Below, piece after piece: positions 41,740 through 50,900 of a stretch of 64,000 nt of DNA. Each line of letters begins with the position of its first letter. Position 1 is the first letter of the stretch. The notes below the pieces were generated by a model. It was not told the origin of the DNA. It saw only the letters and a list, made by a program, of their open reading frames with translations, and made no database searches. A program made the translations under genes and the position numbers. Source of the stretch: a virus; IMG/VR virus record IMGVR_UViG_3300032092_000021, positions 1-64,000 of that record. One strand, written 5' to 3'.

Positions 41740-42653
41740 TGGATTATAACTATACCCTGAAATACAGGACTTTTGATTCTCTTCTTGAGGATGTTAAGAT
41801 GGATCTCAGAAACTTGTCAGCTGATACAAGTATTGAACCTGCGCAGCTTATCAAAGTAGCACGTAAGTGTAACTATGATCTTGGTCTTAGAATTCAAAAA
41901 ACTAGAGAGACTGTTCTTGAGATAGAGAAAAGCAAAGCTCGTCTTCCTGAAGATTTTCAGATAATGAACTTTGCACTTATCTGCGGTAACTATACCGTTG
42001 TAGAAGTTCCTCCACAAGGAACTAATGTTCAAGAGATTGTACCTGGATATAGACCTTGGATTGAATCTAATACTTGTTCTGACTGTAATGGTACTTCACC
42101 GGAAACAACTTGTATGACTCAATGTGGCACTGACTATACTCTTGTTCAGATGGTCAATACAGTTAGGAGAGAGTTTAGAACTTTTTCTCCCATATCATTT
42201 AGAAGTTCTCAGTTTGTAGATGTAGAGTGTCCTAATGCATGTTCACCAAGATGGCATAACAAAGATGAAGCTTATATCAAAGATGGTTGGGTGTACACCA
42301 ACTTTGAAGACGGTAATCTATATATTAATTACCAAGCAGATATGGTAGATGATGAGGGTAATATTATTGTACCAGATCATCCTATGCTTAATGAGTATTA
42401 TGAATACTCACTCAAGAAAAGAATTCTTGAGAATCTTGTAATGGATAATGTGAATGTTACAGGACAATACCAACTTATTTCTGCAGAGCACAGAGTTGCT
42501 AGAAACGCAGCATTCAGTATTGTTAATACTCCTAACTTCTCTGAGATGATGAGGGTGTGGGCGATGAACAGAAAAGCAATGTACTCTAGGTACTACAATA
42601 TGTTTAAGAGCCACTACCATCCTTTTAATTTAAGAGTTAATAACGCTGTTTAA
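41739..42653 (+). CDS. Tail hub / tubular-type protein, crAss-like (304 aa)
   Basis: 304 residues. Helical N-terminus (FDSLLEDVKMDLRNLSADTS), then SKARLPEDFQIMNFALICGN, a central insert with Cys pairs (CSDCNG, CMTQC), and WVYTNFEDGNLYINYQADMV. The C-terminal half is helical (YYEYSLKKRILENLVMDN). It sits between the ring-type protein and the muzzle protein, the position of the tail hub in crAss-like phages. The Cys-rich insert may bind zinc or form disulfides. Exact layer assignment is inference. Confidence 0.72.
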   Translation: MDYNYTLKYRTFDSLLEDVKMDLRNLSADTSIEPAQLIKVARKCNYDLGLRIQKTRETVLEIEKSKARLPEDFQIMNFALICGNYTVVEVPPQGTNVQEIVPGYRPWIESNTCSDCNGTSPETTCMTQCGTDYTLVQMVNTVRREFRTFSPISFRSSQFVDVECPNACSPRWHNKDEAYIKDGWVYTNFEDGNLYINYQADMVDDEGNIIVPDHPMLNEYYEYSLKKRILENLVMDNVNVTGQYQLISAEHRVARNAAFSIVNTPNFSEMMRVWAMNRKAMYSRYYNMFKSHYHPFNLRVNNAV

Positions 42654-42655
42654 TT

Positions 42656-45600
42656 ATGGCAAAGAAACAAGGTACAACTCCCGAATCAGGGATTAGCTCT
42701 AACTCAGGATCTTTTACCAAAGGTCTTGTAAGAGACTTCGATGAAAACTTTGATCCAGAAAGTTCATGGCCTTATGCACGTAACGCTTCAAACAATTCTA
42801 AAGAGGGTGACGTTGGTGTTTTAGGTAACGAACCATCAAACTCTGCATGTGGAGTTGCTCCCTATACAGTTATTGGTAGAATATTTTTATTTAATGCTTA
42901 CTGGGCAATATTTTCTACAAATGATAGCGAGTCTGAAATAGGTGTGTATGATGAGTCGCTCTGTCAATACAGAACTGTAGTTAACCAGAAATGTCTAAAT
43001 TTTAGGAAACTAAAATTGATAACAGGTGTAGCTAAAGAAAACTTTGATTGTCAGTGGGCAGTTTACTTTGCTGATGGTAGAAATCCTGATAGGTACATAA
43101 ACTTAGGTAATCCTACATTGTGGCCAGATACAATGTATATGGGTAACAACTACTACCAAAATCAGGTACTGTGGCCAGGTGTACAGTGGGTAAAAGATTG
43201 CAAAGATGTAAACGATTGTACAATTTGTGATCTTGTAAATCAGTTAGATTGTAATCAAATAAGAATTAATAAACTAGTTAAGACCCCTTGTGTCAGACTT
43301 AGCGCTACAGAGGGTGGTGGTAACTTAGCTAATGGTTCATATGTTGCTTTTGTAGCATATCTAGAAAATGGACAGAAGTATAGTGATTATACATCTCCTT
43401 CTAATGTTCAACCTATTTTTGATCACGATAACTTAGGTGGAGCAATTACTGCTACCATATCCAATCTTGAAAATGAATCATTTACTGAGTTTGAACTTGT
43501 CATAGCAGCAACAGTAAATGGTCAAACTGTAGCTAGAAGAATAGGAATATATGCTTGCGATGACGCTCCTGTGACAGTATATTTAGATAGCATTAATGAC
43601 TCATTGACTACAGTACCTCTTGAGTTACTTCCTATAAGAACACCTCTTTATGAAACAGCAGACTCTATTTTTGAAACAGGTAGTTATCTACTTAAGATAG
43701 GTCCTCGTACAACATTTGATTTTAACTACCAACCCCTTGCTAACCAAATTCAAGCTAAGTGGTCTATTGTAAGGTACCCTATAAACTATTATAAGGATGG
43801 TGGTACAAATACCGGTTATATGCGGGATGAGGTTTACTCATTTTTTATCAGATGGATTTATGTAACTGGGGAAAAATCTAGGTCATATCATATTCCCGGA
43901 AGAATTGCGGACAGTAAAGATCTTACTGAGTCAATAGGCATCTATCCTACTGAATTAGAGTATGGTTTTGAAAAAGAAAATACCGCATCTGTAACAAGTA
44001 CCACTTCATCTACTCTTTCTGATGGAGGTGTTGTAATTGCTGAAGGACAGATGGGTTACTGGGAATCTAGTGAAAAATATCCAGATAGAAAACCTGAAAT
44101 TTGGAATTCTAGCTATGATCCTAAATTGTCTGGTACAAGTCAAACAACATGGGATCTTTGTAACAAACCTATCAGACATCATAAGATGCCTGAAGATGTT
44201 ATAAATAATAATGCAAATTATTCTAGAGCTATTACATTAGATGGTTCTGGAAATGTTGTTGCAAATCCTGGTTATACTGGCGCTACTCATTTGCAAGTAG
44301 TTGGTGTCAAGTTCTCAAATGTTAAACCTCCGGTTTATATAGATGATGATGGTAACGCACAAGTTGTTCCGGGTATATCTGGTTACGAAATACTTCGTGG
44401 ATCTAGAACAGGAAATAAATCTGTTATAGCAAAAGGTATTATAAACAACATGCGTGTCTATAAAGACATCGATGATACTTTAGGTCTTTATGCAAACTAT
44501 CCATATAATCCTGTAAAAAATGCTCCTCAACCATTTGGGTTACCGACAATAGATCCTACTCTATCATTTAAAGAAGTTAATGGTAGTGGTGGTAATTATG
44601 AAGAAGTTACCGAGGCACATGTAAAGAAAAACTTTTTTACATTCCACTCTCCAGATACTAGTTTTTACAAACCATTTCTTTCTGTAAAAGAATTAAAAAT
44701 ATATACAGAGTTAGGTAACTCAAAAAATGTAAAAGGAACTTTTGACCCTGTACCAGGACACCCTAAACAAAAGTTAATAACAAATGTTGCGTCTACTGCA
44801 GCTTTACTTCTAGGTATAGCAGAAGCTGTATTTGCAATGAAGGGTGATGAAGAATGGATAGCTGAGGGTAACAGAGCTTTGAATTTAGGTTTTTATGGTG
44901 CTTTTGGTGGAGCTTTAACTGCTAATGTCGGCGCATGGTCTGCACCTTTTGTGGGTCCACAAGCTGGCGCTGCAGTACTTGCTCCTCTTCAAACTGCAGA
45001 ACTAGCTGCGCAAATAGGAACCAGTACTGCAGCACAAGCTTCTTTAGGTGGCTTTAGTTCATTGGGTGGTGCTTCTTTGGTTACAGGTAACAATGCCCGA
45101 CTATACAATTTAGGTGCACAGGTAGCAAATGTAGGGTATACTGCAGCAACGGGTGGTTTTATGGGACCAGGTTTAACTAAAGTTCACAAAGAAGGTACTT
45201 TATCTGGTATGCCTACACCGATTGCTGCATTTGCGGCATTACCTACTTTGTACACATTGGCTACTGCTGCTGCAGCTAAGACACTAGATTTAATTTATGC
45301 TTTTGTAAAAGCTCGTAGTTATGTTTATAGATACGCGTCTCATGGGTTTCTTCATAAGGATAATGTACCACCTTCAAATAGAAGACATTATATAAATGAT
45401 TCAGCTTATTTGAATGAAGGTTTTAACATGTTTGCTAATTTTAAAATTAACAACATTAATAGATTTAAAACTACATTATTAAATACTAATACTGATGTAC
45501 CTGTTCCAGCTATTACAGATAATACAGGTGTCAGTCTATCTAGAAATGTTAGTCCTAGTATTCTTGATACGTCCGATGGTAGAACTAAATATTACTCAGA

Positions 45601-47923
45601 AGAAATTGTAAGAACTATATCTACCACCGCATCTTGTTTTTACTCAGGAATAAAAATTAGATTTAGAAATCAGTACGGACAACTAGATGCCATCAGACAG
45701 ATTCCATTACCTTGTCCTCAGATTGTAAATAATAATTTAGCAATACCCGCAACTGCTATTACATCAACTCAAACAGGAACAAATATTCCATTAGCAGTTA
45801 CACAATTTAATGTTTCTTATGAAACCGGTGTATTGTTTGGAGGAGATACCTATATAGGTAGATACACAGAAAAGAATACTTTCTTTTATTTTTATGACTG
45901 GTTGTATGGTCAGCCAGATGACACTCCTTTTAACTATAGATCTAAATACTTAGGTTTATATCCAAGATACTGGGCAGACTTTAGCAGATACGACATAGAT
46001 GGTATGATACCTTCTATGCTGCAAAGTTTGAGTAATCCTGGTTCATGGGAAACTCCAAATAATCAAGTAAATCTTGAACAAGAAGCACCTACAGGAAGTG
46101 GTTTAACAGGACTTGTAGGATTTGTTGCAGGAGCTGTTAGTTCTGTGTTCAGTGGTCTTTTAAGTTTATTTAATCTGGGTGACAATGAAAATCAAAATGC
46201 TGGAGGCAGTAAATTTAGTTTTAGTATTAGAAGAGGTTTCATGTATCTCTTTAACTCTGGTGTAAGAGATTTTTATGTAGAGTCAGATATTAATGTGGAT
46301 CAAAGAGACTGGGGTGAGCTAGATGAGCAAAAACACTTTGAGATTCTTTCTGACCTTAAAAGATTATTTGACACTCGAATTATTAAGTTCGGTAACTACT
46401 ATAAGATTGATCCATCTGTTTCATTGTCAAAGCTTTACTACAGTGTAGTATCCTGGGGTAACATGCAGGATAGAGATTACAATCCGATTGTAGCTGCGCT
46501 GTGCTATAAGTATTTACCAAACAGAGTCATCTACTCATTGCCCACAGTACTTGAAGGTAAGAAGGATGGTTGGAGATTATACTTACCAAACAACTATAGA
46601 GACTTTAAATCTAAGGTTACTGCTATTAGACCTATAGGTAAGAATGGAGCGCTGATGCTTTTTGATAGGGATAGTCCCGTTCAGATTCAGGGTACCGAAA
46701 CTCTTGAGTCCGATATGGGAACTAAGATTACAGTAGGTGACGGTGCATTGTTTAATAAACCATTACAGGCACTTATAAACACAGACCAGTCTTATGAGTA
46801 CGGATCTTGTCAAGATAAGTTTTCAATTCTAAATACCCCAGCTGGCATCTACTGGGTATCCCAATCCCTAGGAAAAGTATTTACAGTAGGAAGCGGACTA
46901 GAAGAGATATCAGCATCTGGTATGCGTTGGTGGTTTAGTAAGTTTTTACCTTACAGAATACTAGAGGATTTTCCAAATTTTGAAGCTATAGACAATCCTG
47001 TAATTGGTGTAGGTTGTCAAGCTGTTTATGATAATGACTCTTTGATGATATACTTTAGTAAGAAGGACTATGAACTTAAAAAAGATTTACCCGCAGGAAT
47101 TAGTCTTACTTATGTAGGTGGTATAGATTTTCTTTTAAACACAGGGGGTTCTTCCGGAAGACCTAATGCTGCTAAAATTAAATTGGGTGACCCTACCTAC
47201 TTTAATGATGTCTCATGGACAATATCGTATGACCCTAAAGCAAAAGCTTGGGTGTCTTTCCACGATTGGCACCCTACAATGATGATTCCTAGTAACCAGA
47301 ATTTTATAACTATCAATGATAATACTTTCTGGAGACATAATGATCGCACAGATAGTTTCTGTAACTACTACGGTAAAGATTACCCTTTTCAAGTAGAGTA
47401 TGTAGTAGACACAGGACAAGCAGTAAATACTTTAAAAAGTATAGAATATTTACTTGAATCGTATATTTACGATATAGATGGTATAGATAGATTCCAGATC
47501 TTAGACTTTAACTTTGACGAGCTTACTGTATATAACTCTGAGCAGGTATCCGGAAAACTTATTCTCAACATGGCACCTAAGGATAATCCTTTTGCCAGAT
47601 TGAACTATCCTGCTGTAACTGGTGCAGGGATAAATATCATGTACGAGAAAGTAGAACAGAAGTTTAGAGTAAATCAGTTCTGGGATGTTACTGCAGATAG
47701 AGGTGAATATAACGTAAACGTACAGAGACCGATATGGTTAACAGGATGGGATGGATACAGAAGAGAGCTTAATCCAGCTAACCTTAACTATGCTAAGTCT
47801 GTATTTGAAAGAAAGAAGTTTAGACATTACTACAACAACGTTTTGTTTACCAGAAAGGTTTCAGGTAATGCTAAAATGCTAATGAAGATATCTAATAATA
47901 AGAACTTACTCTCACCAAGATAA
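42656..47923 (+). CDS. Tail stabilisation / muzzle protein, crAss-like (1755 aa)
   Basis: 1755 residues. The N-terminal third contains VIGRIFLFNAYWAIFSTND, ECLNFRKLKLITGVAKE-type words and WAVYFADGRNPDRYINLG, which I recognise as the crAss-like tail stabilisation ('muzzle') family. Around residues 700-840 is an Ala/Gly-rich hydrophobic insert (ASTAALLLGIAEAVFAMKG and following), unusual for a soluble tail protein and possibly membrane-active. The C-terminal third is again Trp/Tyr-rich beta structure. It should close the tail tip and open at infection. It is longer than I expect for the family, mostly because of the insert. Confidence 0.8.
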   Translation: MAKKQGTTPESGISSNSGSFTKGLVRDFDENFDPESSWPYARNASNNSKEGDVGVLGNEPSNSACGVAPYTVIGRIFLFNAYWAIFSTNDSESEIGVYDESLCQYRTVVNQKCLNFRKLKLITGVAKENFDCQWAVYFADGRNPDRYINLGNPTLWPDTMYMGNNYYQNQVLWPGVQWVKDCKDVNDCTICDLVNQLDCNQIRINKLVKTPCVRLSATEGGGNLANGSYVAFVAYLENGQKYSDYTSPSNVQPIFDHDNLGGAITATISNLENESFTEFELVIAATVNGQTVARRIGIYACDDAPVTVYLDSINDSLTTVPLELLPIRTPLYETADSIFETGSYLLKIGPRTTFDFNYQPLANQIQAKWSIVRYPINYYKDGGTNTGYMRDEVYSFFIRWIYVTGEKSRSYHIPGRIADSKDLTESIGIYPTELEYGFEKENTASVTSTTSSTLSDGGVVIAEGQMGYWESSEKYPDRKPEIWNSSYDPKLSGTSQTTWDLCNKPIRHHKMPEDVINNNANYSRAITLDGSGNVVANPGYTGATHLQVVGVKFSNVKPPVYIDDDGNAQVVPGISGYEILRGSRTGNKSVIAKGIINNMRVYKDIDDTLGLYANYPYNPVKNAPQPFGLPTIDPTLSFKEVNGSGGNYEEVTEAHVKKNFFTFHSPDTSFYKPFLSVKELKIYTELGNSKNVKGTFDPVPGHPKQKLITNVASTAALLLGIAEAVFAMKGDEEWIAEGNRALNLGFYGAFGGALTANVGAWSAPFVGPQAGAAVLAPLQTAELAAQIGTSTAAQASLGGFSSLGGASLVTGNNARLYNLGAQVANVGYTAATGGFMGPGLTKVHKEGTLSGMPTPIAAFAALPTLYTLATAAAAKTLDLIYAFVKARSYVYRYASHGFLHKDNVPPSNRRHYINDSAYLNEGFNMFANFKINNINRFKTTLLNTNTDVPVPAITDNTGVSLSRNVSPSILDTSDGRTKYYSEEIVRTISTTASCFYSGIKIRFRNQYGQLDAIRQIPLPCPQIVNNNLAIPATAITSTQTGTNIPLAVTQFNVSYETGVLFGGDTYIGRYTEKNTFFYFYDWLYGQPDDTPFNYRSKYLGLYPRYWADFSRYDIDGMIPSMLQSLSNPGSWETPNNQVNLEQEAPTGSGLTGLVGFVAGAVSSVFSGLLSLFNLGDNENQNAGGSKFSFSIRRGFMYLFNSGVRDFYVESDINVDQRDWGELDEQKHFEILSDLKRLFDTRIIKFGNYYKIDPSVSLSKLYYSVVSWGNMQDRDYNPIVAALCYKYLPNRVIYSLPTVLEGKKDGWRLYLPNNYRDFKSKVTAIRPIGKNGALMLFDRDSPVQIQGTETLESDMGTKITVGDGALFNKPLQALINTDQSYEYGSCQDKFSILNTPAGIYWVSQSLGKVFTVGSGLEEISASGMRWWFSKFLPYRILEDFPNFEAIDNPVIGVGCQAVYDNDSLMIYFSKKDYELKKDLPAGISLTYVGGIDFLLNTGGSSGRPNAAKIKLGDPTYFNDVSWTISYDPKAKAWVSFHDWHPTMMIPSNQNFITINDNTFWRHNDRTDSFCNYYGKDYPFQVEYVVDTGQAVNTLKSIEYLLESYIYDIDGIDRFQILDFNFDELTVYNSEQVSGKLILNMAPKDNPFARLNYPAVTGAGINIMYEKVEQKFRVNQFWDVTADRGEYNVNVQRPIWLTGWDGYRRELNPANLNYAKSVFERKKFRHYYNNVLFTRKVSGNAKMLMKISNNKNLLSPR

Positions 47924-50900
47924 TGAATTGGCTAGATAAATTTATAGTATCCGAAAGAGGTCAGTGGGATTATCCCGGTTATCCTACAGTAATTCCAACT
48001 AAAAATGGTAGAATAACAATGGAAGGTGTTCCATATCCTGTAATAGGATTTGTTCCTGGACAACCTCCTGTTATGATGCAACCTGGTAAAAATTATAAAT
48101 TTCCAGGTAACATGGTGTATGAAATACCTGTAACGGAAAATAAGGTTTTTAAAACCAAGGAGGATTTTTATAGAGATCTATTACTACAAACAAGAAATAA
48201 ATACTGGCCAAAAAGAGAAAGTAAACCTTTTGATTTAGGTTTTGATAGTGCGTTACCTAGAGTTGGTCCAGGACCAATTAAAATGCCTACTATAAGATCT
48301 AGTTATACCGGCATTGCAATGAAGCAAGGTGGACATATACTTCCAGGTAGACTTAAAAACCCAGAAGGTAACTGGGTGTCAGTATATGCTAACGGAGGAG
48401 ACATATCTATCCCAGATTTGTCTAGACCTAATTGGTTAGATAAGTATCAATCTAAAACTACATCTGGTTCTGTTTCTAAATCTGGTCCAAGAATTGAAAA
48501 CTTACCGATTCAGAAAGTTGATAACAAACTAGAAATAGCATATGATGGAAGCACTGTATACGTGCGTAAGATAGGTGAAGAGAAATTTACCACGCTTAAC
48601 CCGGAGAAGTCTAAAGCTTTTATTCAAAAGTACCAAGGGTTTATACCACCAACTCTAACTCAGGTTGAGGAACAGAAAAAGAAACAAGCTGCTTATAATG
48701 CAAAGATTGCCAAAGAGAAGAAAGAGTTTGATGAACTTCGCAAGGTAGATACTACTCCTAACCCTAGGGAGAAGGAGATGATGATAGAGCTTGCTAGAAA
48801 AGAAAGAGCAGAGCTAGGTGAAAAAGGTTTTCTTGAACAAGCATGGGACGCCTTACCAAATGCATCTTCTATTACAGATCCTATTAAAAGAGCATATCAT
48901 GCTTTACCGGATGTTGGAGATGTATCTAAGGTTGCTAGTGGAATGATGGGTCTACCCGAAGAGCTAGCAAAACAAGGAGTAAGCTATCTTTGGAATAATT
49001 ATAAAGTACCTCAGACCGATATTCCAGTTTTAAGGAGTATTGGTGAGCTTACACCAAAAGAGATATACGAAAGTTTTCAAAACAGATATGTAGAAAAAAA
49101 CTTTGGTGAAGCAGGTTTGATAGGTGAATCAAATCTTGAAGAGTTTAATGTTCTTGATGAGACATCTGGCACATCTAACATGCAAGAACTACCTAAAAGT
49201 AGAGCTAAGTACGGACCTCAAAGTTTACCATTAAGAAAAGACAGTAGAGGTAACTTGCTTCCTGCATATCAACCTATTGGTGGAAATGACTCGTTAGCTA
49301 GATTTAGTTACACATTTAACAATGACATTGCTGGTGCTGATAGTTTACCGCCAACCCACTTTGTTACTCCTAAGATAAAAGAGCTTACAGGAAATCCAGA
49401 TCGCCCTAGACAATGGGACAATGCATTTGCTGTAGGTGATTTCTTGAGAGACGCAGATATAACTGAGAATCAGTTTTATCATCCCGATAAATACTACGTG
49501 GGTACCTCTAACAGTGCATTGCGTAATAGTGATCTAGGTATAAAAAGTAATAAACTTATAAGTGCAAGTAATCAGCTAATTAACGATCCTGAAAAATACT
49601 GGGCAGTATATAAGTGGGATCCAAAAAATTCTGAAGCTGCGTGGGTTAGATACATGAAGACTGATGAGATAAAATCTAAAAAAGATGAACTTGAAAAACA
49701 AGGGTGGAGTCTAGATATGCCTGTTTCTGGTCAACACAGATTTGATGACGTAGATTGGGAGGGTAAAGGTTCAGATACAGGATACAAGGCAGACTCTGAA
49801 TGGGTACCTCTTAAGAAAGGTGCAAAACAAATAAAGAGTCAGAAAGGTGTAAATCATACCTACATTCCTCAAGGTACAAGTAAGGGTCAAGATAAAGGTA
49901 CTTACAATTTATTCTCGGGAGGTTCTATAACATTTATATGGAAAGATCCAGAGACCAATGAAAGATTAGCTTCAACTTTAGCTGGATCTGTATCTGATAT
50001 GAAAGCATATGGTGAAAAGCTTAAGAAAGAATATGGTTTGAAGGAAGGTGATCTTGAGATTGTTTATCATGATACAGGATCATACTCTGCTAAACCTGCT
50101 GCTAAAGATGGTACCCTATACTACGATCAGTGGAAAAACTACAATGCGTACAACAAGGGTTACTCTGGTGCAGCACTGATAGTACCTACACAAGATTGGT
50201 TAGAGAACTGGACTCCTAATAAGAAAGAAGGAGGACAACTAGATAAGTATCAATCTAAAGATACAGGTGCTATAAAAAAAGGATGGCATCAAAAAGTTTA
50301 TAATGATCCTGATGCATTTGCAAAAGCTAATAAAGCTTTTAACGATAGTCTTAATCTTAGCAAAAGAAGTTACGAGCTTCTTAAGGATATAGCTCCTAAC
50401 AGCTCATATAAAAGTAATATTCCCTATGAAGATGTATATTTTACTGCTGATGGACCAGGTGGTTATTTTATAGATAATGTTGACTTTGGTAGGCAGTTTT
50501 TAGGTTTAAATTATTTAACGGATACTAATTTTAGAATACCTGGCACAAAAGAGCAACTTATTTTAGAAGAAGCTTTTTCAAAAAGAATAAAACCAATAGG
50601 TTTTAATACAACTGACTTTCCAGTACCTATTTATAAATGGCCAACCGAAGAGCCCGTGTATGAAGAACTTAAAAACTTACCTTATCTAGATGCGAAACTG
50701 GAGCGTCCTGATTTTAAGTTAGATATAGGTAAACCACCGGTAAAGTCTCAGGGTATTAGAATTAGACCTATGATGACTGCCGATCAAACTACCAGTACTG
50801 GTCAGTATCAATCCGGTAAGTATATGTGGGATCCAGAAACAAAATCCTGGAAAGTCAAAATGCTAAGTCCTGAAACTCAACAAGAAAACAGAAAAGAGGT

